A DNA stretch of 44,269 nucleotides, taken from CAYRAV01 sp964422365 (GTDB lineage: Bacteria; Bacillota; Clostridia; Lachnospirales; Lachnospiraceae). The stretch covers positions 1-44,269 of the forward strand of contig CAYRAV010000024.1 in the NCBI GenBank assembly GCA_964422365.1, written 5' to 3'. This document shows positions 33,941-42,504 of this stretch, piece after piece. The position numbers and the translations under genes were made by a program. Numbering within the stretch: the stretch's first letter is position 1; every line of letters starts with the position of its first letter. The notes beneath the pieces are model-generated. The model saw only the letters and a list, made by a program, of their open reading frames with translations. It did not search any database and was not told the origin of the DNA.

Positions 33941-35158
33941 TTACAATGCTTTTATTCTCTCAATTGCGGCTACTGTATTCTCATAACTTCCAAATGCAGT
34001 CAGTCTGAAATATCCTTCTCCGCTAGGCCCGAATCCTGAACCTGGTGTTCCTACTACATTAGCTGTTTCTAATAGATAATCAAAGAATTCCCATGATGTC
34101 ATTTTATCAGGAGTCTTTAACCAGATATATGGTGCATTCACACCGCCTGATACACTATATCCTGCTGATGCCAATCCTTCTTTGATTACTTTTGCATTAT
34201 TCATGTAATATGCAACCTGCTCTTTTAATTGTGCTTTTCCTTCTTGAGAGTATACTGCTTCTCCTGCTTTTTGTACAATATAAGGTGCACCATTGTATTT
34301 TGTTCCATGACGTCTTGCCCATAATGTATGAAGCACTGTTCCATCACTGCTCTTTAATTCTTTTGGCACAACCGTAAATCCAAGTCTTACTCCGGTAAAT
34401 CCTGCATTTTTAGAAAAGCTGCGAAGTTCAATGGCACATGTTTTCGCTCCTTCACACTCATAGATAGAATGTGCCACATCATCTTCTGAAATATATGCTT
34501 CATATGCTGCATCATAGATAATGACAGCACCAACCTTATTGGCATAATCTACCCATTCCTGCAGCTGTGCTTTTGTAACAGTTGCGCCTGTTGGGTTATT
34601 AGGGAAACATAAATAGATAAGATCTGGTGTTTCTTTTGGAAGCTGTGGTGCAAAATGATTCTCCTGTGTACATGGCATATAAATTACATCACTCCATGTT
34701 TCTGTTTTTGCATCATATTCACCAGTTCTTCCTGCCATTACATTTGTATCTACATAAACAGGATATACAGGGTCGCATACTGCAATCTTATTATCTAATC
34801 CGAAAATCTCCTGAATATTACCCGAATCACATTTTGCTCCATCACTGACAAAGATTTCATCTGCTGCAATGTCACAACCACGTGTTTTGTAATCATTCTC
34901 CGCAATTGCATTTCTCAAAAACTCATATCCTAAATCAGGTGCATATCCGTGAAAGGTTTCTGCTTTTGCCATTTCGTCTACAGCACCATGCAGGGCACTG
35001 ATAATCGCTGGTGCCAAAGGCTGTGTTACATCTCCAATACCAAGACGGATAATAGATTTTTCAGGATTTGCAGCTGTATATGCTGCTACTTTCTTACCAA
35101 TTGTGGAAAATAAATAACTTCCCGGTAACTTCAAATAATTTTCATTTACTTTAAACAT
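33941..35158 (-). CDS. dapL: LL-diaminopimelate aminotransferase
   Basis: About 405 residues from MFKVNENYLKLPGSYLFSTI; start at 35158 with TGGAGGAATGAAC before it. A PLP fold-type I aminotransferase: LGIGDVTQPLAPAII, PNNPTGATVTKAQLQEWVDY, and the PLP lysine in SFSKNAGFTGVRLG. It forms LL-diaminopimelate directly from tetrahydrodipicolinate for lysine and peptidoglycan. Typical length. A partial duplicate lies 700 bp downstream. Confidence 0.94.
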   Translation of the reverse strand: MFKVNENYLKLPGSYLFSTIGKKVAAYTAANPEKSIIRLGIGDVTQPLAPAIISALHGAVDEMAKAETFHGYAPDLGYEFLRNAIAENDYKTRGCDIAADEIFVSDGAKCDSGNIQEIFGLDNKIAVCDPVYPVYVDTNVMAGRTGEYDAKTETWSDVIYMPCTQENHFAPQLPKETPDLIYLCFPNNPTGATVTKAQLQEWVDYANKVGAVIIYDAAYEAYISEDDVAHSIYECEGAKTCAIELRSFSKNAGFTGVRLGFTVVPKELKSSDGTVLHTLWARRHGTKYNGAPYIVQKAGEAVYSQEGKAQLKEQVAYYMNNAKVIKEGLASAGYSVSGGVNAPYIWLKTPDKMTSWEFFDYLLETANVVGTPGSGFGPSGEGYFRLTAFGSYENTVAAIERIKAL

Positions 35159-35321
35159 GTTCATTCCTCCATATTTTTCTAAAAGTTTTTATATATTTCA
35201 TGTATTTTCATTACATACATTTCTTGATATATTTGCATTTGTCTATCTGAAACGGTCTATAATCAACCGTATTATCAACTGTAACCTTTATATTTGTTTC
35301 ACCCTTAATTTCTCTATACTA

Positions 35322-35861
35322 TCACATCATACTGATGATCATGTATGCTGTTTCTACCATGTTAGTTCCACTGTCCATACTGACTTTCTGTATATAGCGG
35401 TGTGCCTCTTCTTCTGATAAATTGTTTCGCTCCATCAATAACTGTTTTGCGTTTAAAATAGCAGCCTTCTCTTCTTCTGTTCTTTGTCTTGGCTTTTTCT
35501 CCTTTTTTTTACGCCGTCTATAATTATACATCATCATATCCAGAGTACTTGTCAAATCATTTACCTTGATTGGCATGCCAAGACAGACAATATCCTGACT
35601 GGTGCAATTTTCTAATTTCGCAGGAGAAGCTGCCAGAAGCATCTCAAATCCCTTTGGAAGATAATCTCTTAACTCATTGTATTGCATATCCGCAAAACGA
35701 TATCCACAAAGTACAATACCAGAATCTAATGTGTTTACCCTATTTACAACCTGTGCACCTGTAGAACAGGTTGCCAATACTTCATACCCTTGTCTTACTA
35801 ACATAGCCTTTATTTTATTGGCATCCTCTATTCTTGGAAATGCTACAATGATACTTAACAT
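35322..35861 (-). CDS. ANTAR-domain antitermination regulator with degenerate receiver
   Basis: A 179-residue protein. Residues 1-115 have a receiver-like fold, but the acid pocket reads IIVAFPRIED instead of paired Asp/Glu, and the phosphoacceptor region reads IVLCGYRFADM, with Gly where Asp is expected. Residues 120-179 are an ANTAR domain (EEEKAAILNAKQLLMERNNL then SEEEAHRYIQKVSMDSGTN), which binds paired-hairpin RNA and prevents termination. It follows the GS-like gene by 54 bp, same strand. It therefore probably answers to a binding partner or ligand rather than to phosphorylation, as NasT does. Upstream AGGCAGGA serves as ribosome-binding site. Confidence 0.87.
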   Translation of the reverse strand: MLSIIVAFPRIEDANKIKAMLVRQGYEVLATCSTGAQVVNRVNTLDSGIVLCGYRFADMQYNELRDYLPKGFEMLLAASPAKLENCTSQDIVCLGMPIKVNDLTSTLDMMMYNYRRRKKKEKKPRQRTEEEKAAILNAKQLLMERNNLSEEEAHRYIQKVSMDSGTNMVETAYMIISMM

Positions 35862-35915
35862 ACTTTTATTCCTGCCTTCCTACTATGCTTACATTTCTAT
35901 TGGTATTCGGCAGGC

Positions 35916-37217
35916 TCAAATCTGATTCAGATATTTGCGGACTTCCCATTGTGTCACTTCTTCACAATAGCGGTTCCACTCCTGTTTTTTCGCATCTAAG
36001 TACCCTGATACAATGTGCTTACCTAACACATCCTGCAAAAAAGCATCTTTTTCAAATGCTATAATGGCATCCTCTAATGTGTTTGGAAAAACTTTCCCTG
36101 TCTCAGTCATGCTGCTGTCAAGTGCAGGTGCTTTGAGTTCTCTTTTGATTCCATCTAACCCTGCCGCCAGACATACTGCAAACACCAGATATGGATTAGA
36201 AGCACCATCCGGACTTCTAAGTTCTAAACGTGTTCCTTCATTCTTAAATGAAATCAAACGCAGCATTGCTTCTCTGTCCTTTGTAGAACAGGTTACTTTT
36301 CCTGGTGCATTAAATCCTGATACAAAACGCTTGTAAGAATTTACGATAGGATTATTAATCAATGCCATTCCTTCCATATGATTCATAATACCTGCCATAA
36401 ACTGATAAGCTGTTTTACTGAATTTATCTGTTCGGGCTGTATCTGTAAACACATTCTTTCCATCCTTGTACAATGTAAATGTCAATCTCATACCAGAACC
36501 CTCTAAATCTTTTTTCGGTTTTGGCATAAAGGTGGCATGAAAGCCATGACGTTTTGCTACAGTACGCACAACCATTTTAAAGGTAATAATATTGTCTGCT
36601 GTCAAAAGTGCCTCTGCATTTTTAAACCGGATAATATGCTGGGCTGCTTCTCTTGCATGAAAAGAGGATTCTACTTCAAACCCCATTTCTTCTAAGAAAA
36701 GTACCATTTCCCTTCTTGCATTTTCTCCCTGGTCTACCGGTCCAATATCAAAATAGCTTCCCTTTTCCCTTGTATTTGTGGTGGAACCACCTTCCTCATC
36801 TGTATCAAATAAGAAAAATTCACATTCTGCTCCGATGTCCACAGAGTACCCTAATTCTTCTGCTTGTGAGAGTACATTTTTTAATACATTTCTTGTGTCA
36901 CCTGCAAAAGGTTCTCCATCTTCTGTCAATACATTACAAATAAATCTTCCCACTTTTCCCTGCTGTGGACGCCATGGAAAAATTACAAAACTGTCTACTT
37001 CCGGCTCTAAATATAATTCTGCCATATCATGATTTGCAAAACCATCAATTGCAGCTCCATCAAATATGCATTGGTGTTCTAATATCTTCTCTAACTGACT
37101 TGTTGTCACTGCTATATTTTTTAATGTACCAAAAATATCTGCAAATTGAAGACGGATAAATTCCACATCTTCTTCTTCAACCACATCAAAAATATTTTCT
37201 TTGGTATAGCGATTCAT
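35916..37217 (-). CDS. glnA: Glutamine synthetase-like protein with degenerate active site
   Basis: A 433-residue protein of the GSI fold (FIRLQFADIFGTLKNIAV at the start, GTRLELRSPDGASNPYLVFA near 328-346). Metal-binding Glu131 and Glu133 (GAECEFFLFD) and Glu332 remain. Other catalytic sites are altered: the usual H-E pair at 187-188 is HA, the second Glu at 195 is Ile (AAQHIIRF), the GSGM-H position at 244 is Arg (GSGMRLTF), and the flap Glu of GYEAP at 303 is Asn (GFNAP). The WS..NR block is CSTKDREAML. Glutamine formation is therefore doubtful; a sensor role with the adjacent ANTAR protein is an inference. GGAGGTAGAAG precedes the ATG. The glnA label denotes homology only. Confidence 0.85.
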   Translation of the reverse strand: MNRYTKENIFDVVEEEDVEFIRLQFADIFGTLKNIAVTTSQLEKILEHQCIFDGAAIDGFANHDMAELYLEPEVDSFVIFPWRPQQGKVGRFICNVLTEDGEPFAGDTRNVLKNVLSQAEELGYSVDIGAECEFFLFDTDEEGGSTTNTREKGSYFDIGPVDQGENARREMVLFLEEMGFEVESSFHAREAAQHIIRFKNAEALLTADNIITFKMVVRTVAKRHGFHATFMPKPKKDLEGSGMRLTFTLYKDGKNVFTDTARTDKFSKTAYQFMAGIMNHMEGMALINNPIVNSYKRFVSGFNAPGKVTCSTKDREAMLRLISFKNEGTRLELRSPDGASNPYLVFAVCLAAGLDGIKRELKAPALDSSMTETGKVFPNTLEDAIIAFEKDAFLQDVLGKHIVSGYLDAKKQEWNRYCEEVTQWEVRKYLNQI

Positions 37218-37538
37218 CTTCTACCTCCTAATTTCTATTAAAAGTACCCTTTTTGCTTTAGCAAAAAACTAAATTCAGGTATACCCTAATGGGCATACCG
37301 CAATTCATGCCCATTGAGGCTGGCGGACTTCGTCCGATAAGGTATTCCGACATGCATATCATAACTTTCATTTATGGCGGTGCACTAAGGATGCATGAAG
37401 TTTTCGCAACAGTTCAGCCATGCAGAACTGTTACCCTATTTTGCTTTTCACTCACACTGATTATCATATCAATGTGAAAATGCTTTGTCAATTTTTATTT
37501 ATGCAGACCGCATTTCACTTAGCTGCCAGTCAGCCATT
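37218..37538 (-). other. Leader of the GS-like gene, with a dispersed-repeat piece
   Basis: 320 bp. On minus, 37276-37345 contains ACCTTATCGGACGAAGTCCG and CCAGCCTCAATGGGCATGAA, matching the repeat family. Hairpins AACAGTTC/GAACTGTT (37409-37433) and TTTTTGC/GCAAAAA (about 37245-37265) are present. The second, near the start codon, followed by A/G-rich sequence, could be an antitermination target, but the hexaloop AGNNNN pair typical of ANTAR targets is not evident. Confidence 0.4.
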
Positions 37539-38327
37539 TTATATCAATCCGTAATGTGCCAGAGCATATTGTATTCCATCTTCTTCTATAGACTTTGTTA
37601 CAAATTTTACTTTGTGAAATAAATCCGGGCTGCTGTTTCCCATAGCAACACTAATGCCTACAAATTCTAACATAGACAGGTCATTAGGACTATCACCAAT
37701 CGCCATAGTATATTCCAATGGTACTTTCAGATAATCCATTAGAAATTGTATTCCGCTTGCCTTAGAATAATTACTTGGAATCACTTCTACAAAATTTGTT
37801 CCACGGTCAATAAATGTTAAACTGTTTTTATATTTTTCCTCAAAACTGTAAAAATCGCTTTCTGGTGTGATCCACATAGAAAGCTTGTCAAAATTTATCT
37901 CTTTATCATCAAAAGATAAAATCCTGCCTACCACTTCCTGCCCAAAATAATCATGCAGCTTTGTAATATATGGGTTCATTACCTTCTTATCCGCATAAAT
38001 ATATGGTGTACCTTCTAAAATTGCATCAATCTTATATTTCCGCACATCTTCCATAATCTGCTTAGATAACCCTGTTCCGAAACTTTTTCGTAATAATTCC
38101 TGCCCATGATACTCTATATATGTTCCACATCCACAGACTACACCATCTACATTGATATCTAAAACCTTTTGTGACACTTCTGCTTTGCTTCTTCCTGTAT
38201 TGATAAATACCTCATGTCCCTGTTTCCTTGCCTGGCATACTGCATCTATTGTTCCCTGTGTGATTACCCCAGTACGCTCATTTACAATAGTCCCATCAAT
38301 ATCTAAAAAAATTAAGTGTTTCTGCAT
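37539..38327 (-). CDS. Cof-type HAD phosphatase
   Basis: About 262 residues from MQKHLIFLDIDGTIVNERTG; start at 38327 with AAGGAGACAGAGAT before it (a longer in-frame start at 38441 lacks one). HAD motif I is FLDIDGTIV, motif II INTGRSKAEV, motif III around SKASGIQFL, and motif IV AIGDSPNDLSML. The C2-type cap between II and III fits the Cof/YkrA subfamily acting on sugar phosphates or flavin-type phosphates. Substrate unknown; monocistronic. Confidence 0.88.
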   Translation of the reverse strand: MQKHLIFLDIDGTIVNERTGVITQGTIDAVCQARKQGHEVFINTGRSKAEVSQKVLDINVDGVVCGCGTYIEYHGQELLRKSFGTGLSKQIMEDVRKYKIDAILEGTPYIYADKKVMNPYITKLHDYFGQEVVGRILSFDDKEINFDKLSMWITPESDFYSFEEKYKNSLTFIDRGTNFVEVIPSNYSKASGIQFLMDYLKVPLEYTMAIGDSPNDLSMLEFVGISVAMGNSSPDLFHKVKFVTKSIEEDGIQYALAHYGLI

Positions 38328-38654
38328 ATCTCTGTCTCCTTGCTTTTCTCCTGTCCTTTCTGCTGTTTGTTCCTTATAACCCTTTTCATTATACGGTATT
38401 TCAGTAAAATTTTCAATCAAGGATTGAGGCCTCTGCATCACTCCTAAAGCCTATTTTTAAGGATTATTGAATTCATTTATCAGGTCCAAACCTTAGATGC
38501 ACAGATACAGATATCTGCCTAATCAGCATACACTATTATAACGTTTTCGAAATAGCCAGACTGAAATACTATATTTCTGGCATTTTCTACATAAATAAAG
38601 CTTCGTTAAAGTTTGAGACTATACTATTTAAAATGTATGACTGAACTATGCTCT

Positions 38655-38996
38655 TTACGAAGTGCTGTTTTTTGTATGTTCCTCATTCTTTATTTCCCAA
38701 TGAATAAGGAATGTCAATGCTGCACGAACAGCTATAATAGCTGCAACAAGAGCAATTTCTGTAAACTCTCTTACAATAACCGTACGAAGAATCTCACTTC
38801 CCAGCTTAAATTCCAGTCCAAGTGCCATGCCTTGTGCCAGTTGCAGACGTACATCTGACTCTCTTTTTACATATTTTATTACTCCCTTTATTCCGGCTGC
38901 AATAATAATGAACACACCGATCAATTCAAATCCATGAATCGCAAGCCCGACACCAGAATACAAAAAACTTTCCAAATACTTTTCTATATGTTCCAT
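38655..38996 (-). CDS. DUF1622 membrane protein
   Basis: About 113 residues from MEHIEKYLESFLYSGVG; start at 38996 with GGAGGG eight bases upstream. Two or three membrane helices (VGLAIHGFELIGVFIIIAAG, then EIALVAAIIAVRAALTFLIH) with the conserved QGMALGLEFKLGSEILRTV block mark the DUF1622 family. Inner membrane location; function unknown. The short polar tail ends NSTS. Confidence 0.82.
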   Translation of the reverse strand: MEHIEKYLESFLYSGVGLAIHGFELIGVFIIIAAGIKGVIKYVKRESDVRLQLAQGMALGLEFKLGSEILRTVIVREFTEIALVAAIIAVRAALTFLIHWEIKNEEHTKNSTS

Positions 38997-39227
38997 TCCA
39001 AACCCTCCATTCATTCATACTTTATCATTTTTTTATAAAAATACAGAACTGTCAAATAGTATTATACTTGATAGCTTTTCCCTATACAAGGCTCTTTCAT
39101 TGATAATTACTATAAAAATCACAGCAGTCCTTTGTAAGCTGACATTCAGCTCTTTGTGTATCATAGAACGCTTATGTTGTGTTTTTGCGTTTCAGAATTT
39201 TGTAATTTTCATAGTTCGAATCCCTGC

Positions 39228-39330
39228 CTTCTTAGGTGCGTCTGAAAATTACTTGCTATTTGTCAATATGCCAAAAAGTTAGATAAATTATGTAAAAATC
39301 CAACTTGTCTTCAAATAGGGATTTACTATG
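39228..39330 (-). repeat. Dispersed-repeat variant copy
   Basis: On minus, GGATTTTTACATAATTTAT and TTTTTGGCATATTGACAAAT match the copy at 29020-29260; the end AATTTTCAGACGCACCTAAG is a diverged form of the family terminus. Confidence 0.5.
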
Positions 39331-39447
39331 CTCCTATTTTATTATCGTGAACATTTTTGATATTTTTTGTATAATTTTTATTTTTCACACATATTCTATA
39401 TGAAATATATTAATTATATATTAAATTTATAGTATGTTATTTTTACA

Positions 39448-39476
39448 TTTACATATTATAAAAAATATGTTATAAT
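39448..39476 (+). promoter_or_regulatory. Promoter of the small secreted protein
   Basis: TTTACA (39448-39453) and TATAAT (39471-39476) with a 17-bp spacer, 47 bp before the start codon, in very AT-rich DNA. Confidence 0.65.
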
Positions 39477-39522
39477 TACATTTGCAATGTGTCAGTATTT
39501 AAAATACAAGGAGGAAGAGTAC

Positions 39523-39870
39523 ATGAAGAAATTGAGAATGGTTTTATCTTTACTAATGATAGGTGCGATGCTGCCTGCAACAACATCCATATCAGCACAA
39601 GCAGCAGAGGTTACAACTGCTAATGATGCGGCAACATATAGTTTTTACTATGGCAGCAAAGGCATTGTTAAATTTGATGGTTTTTCACTGAGAGATATCC
39701 CAAATATGTATGGTAACGCTGTAGTGCCATTAAACAAAGGAGATATTGTGTATTATGATAGCCAAAACTTGTATATGGGTAATGGTATGTTCTGGTATCC
39801 ATGTAAATATACAGATAGCGAAAATAATGTCTATTATGGATATTTTCCTGTAAGATATGTAGAATCATAA
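39523..39870 (+). CDS. Small secreted protein, possibly SH3-like
   Basis: About 115 residues from MKKLRMVLSLLMIGAM; start at 39523 with AAGGAGGAAGAGTAC before it (an ATG at 39487 lies upstream of the site). Signal peptide with cleavage probably after SISAQA. The mature part of about 88 residues is rich in Tyr and Asp (GDIVYYDSQNLYMGNG, FWYPCKYTDSENNVYYGYFP) and looks like a single beta-barrel of the bacterial SH3 type. It has its own promoter and terminator. Role unknown; a cell-wall binding or secreted immunity role is possible. Confidence 0.65.
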   Translation: MKKLRMVLSLLMIGAMLPATTSISAQAAEVTTANDAATYSFYYGSKGIVKFDGFSLRDIPNMYGNAVVPLNKGDIVYYDSQNLYMGNGMFWYPCKYTDSENNVYYGYFPVRYVES

Positions 39871-39911
39871 TAATTATTCTATCATAAAGAACTATATATG
39901 ACTACATTGCA

Positions 39912-39962
39912 AGGAGTGTCATCTAATATAGAAGCGTTCTGTATAGATGATACTCCTTTTTA
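39912..39962 (+). terminator. Rho-independent terminator after the secreted-protein gene
   Basis: AGGAGTGTCATCTA and TAGATGATACTCCT pair at 13 of 14 positions and are followed by TTTTT. Confidence 0.75.
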
Positions 39963-40061
39963 CGAAAATCAGCCATGCTTTTCATATAATATGAAAAAGG
40001 AGTTATTCTATTCTAAAATTCAATTCTTGTAAGGAATTTTTACATTCCTGTAAATCCCCAG

Positions 40062-41012
40062 CTAAAATTTCTTTTCTTCCATCCAATCAAACAAACTAAT
40101 CTGTCTATCCATCCAAGATATTTGCTTTGCCTGCTTTATCACATCTTCCTCTCTTTGATGTCCAATAAGAAATGGAGAATTTGAATCATGATTCTTTAAA
40201 TTCTCTGCAACACATTTTCTATTATCATTTGCATAACAATATAAGCATCCATGACCACAGGTATTATACATTCCAATATCTGCTCCAAGAAGACAGCTGC
40301 ACCCCTCTCTTGCTGATTTCATTTTGGGAACTTTCAATGTTCCATGAAGAGCCTTCTCAAATATCCCTTTTGTCATACATCCTTCTGCATCTACATGTTC
40401 CCGAATCAGTGATACATCCTCACAACACAGATGAATCTGCATTTTATATTCCCCTGCAATTTTCGAAAAAGCATCTATTAATTGCTCCTGTTCTATTACT
40501 GTTACTGCTTTTGCTGCTAGAAAGTTTCGTTTTGTCTTTTCATACAAATCAATAAAACTGACCACACATTGTTTTGTATATCCCTTAAGTTTTTCCGCCA
40601 TTGCAGCAAAACTTTTTATATGATAATCTACCGAGTATTTTTCTGTGATAAATATTGGATCATATCTCCAGCTTATCCTATCGACTCCCACTTGTTCTGA
40701 TAATCTCTGAAAATGATATATTACATCCTTTTTGTCTGGCACATAAGGTTCTATCTCTTTTTCGTATGGTGTAATTGTCACAAACCAAAAACTAAAAAAA
40801 TCCGACAGCTCTTCTAGTCTTTCTAACATCGGCTCAGGATTCTTGGTACAAAATACAAGAACATCTACCACCTCTGGATTCAATTCGTATCTTGTAACCT
40901 GAGTTGGATAATAGGGATTACGGACCAGTACATAACCTTCTTTTATTCGATTGTAAAACCAGTTACTAAAGTAAGCTGGTATATCTGTCCTGCTTCCTGT
41001 ATTTAAAATCAA
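40062..41012 (-). CDS. DUF1848 protein (radical-SAM-like cysteine motif)
   Basis: A 316-residue cytoplasmic protein beginning ILNTGSRTDIPAYFSNWFYN. The central part resembles a TIM barrel (VLVFCTKNPEPMLERLEELS, SWRYDPIFI). The C-terminal CGHGCLYCYAN (C-x3-C-x2-C) is the DUF1848 hallmark and resembles an iron-sulfur/SAM cluster site, although placed near the C-terminus instead of the N-terminus. ISLFDWMEEKKF ends it. No partner gene nearby; monocistronic. Function unproved. Confidence 0.85.
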   Translation of the reverse strand: MILNTGSRTDIPAYFSNWFYNRIKEGYVLVRNPYYPTQVTRYELNPEVVDVLVFCTKNPEPMLERLEELSDFFSFWFVTITPYEKEIEPYVPDKKDVIYHFQRLSEQVGVDRISWRYDPIFITEKYSVDYHIKSFAAMAEKLKGYTKQCVVSFIDLYEKTKRNFLAAKAVTVIEQEQLIDAFSKIAGEYKMQIHLCCEDVSLIREHVDAEGCMTKGIFEKALHGTLKVPKMKSAREGCSCLLGADIGMYNTCGHGCLYCYANDNRKCVAENLKNHDSNSPFLIGHQREEDVIKQAKQISWMDRQISLFDWMEEKKF

Positions 41013-41213
41013 TGCTCAAATCAACTCCTATATCGCTGCTATTTAACGGCATCCTCAATTAAGGTATAGAACTATCTTTGCCAAGAAAAATTTCTATGTA
41101 TTCATCATCTATGCATCATTATAGCATTGGTATATCAATTGAACAAGTATGATTTTTAGAATACAATATGTACTATATCTATCCAGAACTGTTACCATAT
41201 TAAAAATAAGATT

Positions 41214-41242
41214 TTGACAATCTGTAGATATATATGTATAAT
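41214..41242 (+). promoter_or_regulatory. Consensus sigma-A promoter
   Basis: TTGACA (41214-41219), 17 bp, TATAAT (41237-41242): a perfect match to consensus. It drives the frameshifted small gene at 41288. Confidence 0.8.
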
Positions 41243-41287
41243 AAATCACAAAAGTATAATAGAGATGGAGGGATAACAACGGAACAT

Positions 41288-41565
41288 ATGGTATGTGTTA
41301 ATATTACAAGAGTGGATGGAATCGAAGAAGAGGTTGCAGTATATTTTCAATTAAATGATTTTTATGAATTATGGAGTCGGATGAAAAAATTGATTTTATC
41401 AAAGATCAGACAAAAAAGCAGTATAAAGATGTTAAAGATATTACTTTTGGTGAGGAAGATTTAATCAATTTACAAGATGAGATTGATGATATAAACGACA
41501 CATCTGATTGGCATGAAAATGAAACCTACGAAGAATTTATGGACCATGAGAACTTTGATAACTAG
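41288..41565 (+). pseudogene. Small acidic protein split across two frames at an A6 run
   Basis: Frame one from 41288 reads MVCVNITRVDGIEEEVAVYF QLNDFYELWSRMKK and then loses sense. The overlapping frame reads MESDEKIDFIKDQTKKQYKD and ends DHENFDN at 41565, acidic and protein-like. The frames meet at ATGAAAAAATTG near 41381-41392; a -1 shift there would give one protein of about 91 residues. It has a consensus promoter, GGAGGG (15 bases before the ATG, rather far) and a terminator. A simple indel or a programmed shift are both possible. Family unknown. Confidence 0.5.
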
Positions 41566-41582
41566 TTACAATAATTTTTAAG

Positions 41583-41624
41583 AAAAGATGGGGTATTGAT
41601 TATAGCAATATACCCCATCTTTTT
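41583..41624 (+). terminator. Rho-independent terminator
   Basis: AAAAGATGGGGTA/TACCCCATCTTTTT with a 15-nt loop ends the transcript from the promoter at 41214; it is nearly symmetrical and could serve both strands. Confidence 0.75.
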
Positions 41625-41660
41625 ATGTGTAGATTTGAAGATTTTCATAATCCTGAAATG

Positions 41661-41705
41661 TTATGTTTCCCCAATCAATACCTCATTTCCCTTAAATGCA
41701 AAACT
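41661..41705 (-). pseudogene. C-terminal tail of a DUF1703-type gene
   Basis: The minus frame reads SFAFKGNEVLIGET-stop. It matches the C-terminus of the protein at 42505-44199 (GFAFEGSTVLIG) and the converging copy at the right edge (FAFKEKEVLIG). No other part of the gene is recognised nearby, so it is a decayed remnant. Confidence 0.6.
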
Positions 41706-41864
41706 TTTTTCTAATAGTTACAGTCAGTATAACACAAAAATCGTTTTCTTTCATCCTGTATTTTACAATTCTGCTTTTTCCCTTGTATGTGTATAGTGTT
41801 CTGATGCGTCTTTCTAAAATATCCTATTTTTCAGCAGTCTCTTTTACTGCCATATACATCTACA

Positions 41865-42098
41865 TCATTCCTTTGCTTTATATTGTACCACAATAACAGA
41901 ATAATAATAGCTGTCATCTGTTGTATATTTTAGCCAATCCACATCAGAATCCAAAGGAATCGTATAATATTTCAATTCATATAACCAGAATAATATACCT
42001 TCTATATATCTATATGCAGATTCCGAATTGTCTCCTTGCAGGTTTTCATATACCATACGAACTACAAAAATACATTTCTCTATATTTGTTTCAACCAT
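41865..42098 (-). CDS. Small hypothetical protein (77 aa)
   Basis: Starts MVETNIEKCIFVVRMVYENL and ends YYYSVIVVQYKAKE. Its ATG overlaps the stop of the upstream fragment (ATGGTTGA), suggesting that the two were once translationally coupled. Mixed alpha/beta, Tyr-rich, no signal peptide. No family recognised; the pairing with the upstream broken gene looks like a small two-gene cassette such as toxin and immunity, but that is only context. Confidence 0.45.
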   Translation of the reverse strand: MVETNIEKCIFVVRMVYENLQGDNSESAYRYIEGILFWLYELKYYTIPLDSDVDWLKYTTDDSYYYSVIVVQYKAKE

Positions 42099-42278
42099 AA
42101 CCCAATTTAATACGATTTCTATCGCCTTCCTCTAATTCCCCTTCCACAACAATTCTGCTATTCTCTTTTTTTAAATCCTCTAAATACGGTTTAGATATTC
42201 CTGCAGGTACTTTTTCTCTAAAAGGTAAAAATTGGATTGCAGGTTTAAAATTTCTTCATCTTTGAATGTTATGTCCAT
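42091..42278 (-). pseudogene. Small gene broken by a frameshift
   Basis: A good start (GAGGAGCGGCCAAC then ATG at 42278) gives MDITFKDEE. After the run GAAATTTTAAAC the sensible frame shifts to FKPAIQFLPFREKVPAGISK, then PYLEDLKKENSRIVVEGELE, ending KLGYG at 42091. The zero frame instead ends after 32 codons. One small indel near 42250 explains it. Family unknown. Confidence 0.45.
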
Positions 42279-42504
42279 GTTGGCCGCTCCTCTGTTCACT
42301 CATCATCTTTAGATGATTATGCGAAACTCTGCTTACTTTGTGAATATTGATACAAATTGCCCATTAATTTTCAAGTATTATATATAAGTTTATTCTGCTG
42401 TCTATATCACCCCTTGTCTCATTAAAATGAATTTGATACAATAAAAGAACAAGTTAGCATTCAGCACCGGCTAAACTTTTACAAAAACAGGGGAGGTGGC
42501 AGAT

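Noticed and set aside
37218..37538. ANTAR target RNA in the GS-like leader
   Set aside because: Hairpins exist, but the two adjacent stems with AGNNNN hexaloops expected for ANTAR binding could not be identified.
39213..39228. GTTCGAATCCCTGCC resembling a tRNA T-loop
   Set aside because: The T-stem 5' side does not pair and no acceptor, D or anticodon arms can be drawn; at most a chance match or an attachment-site relic.
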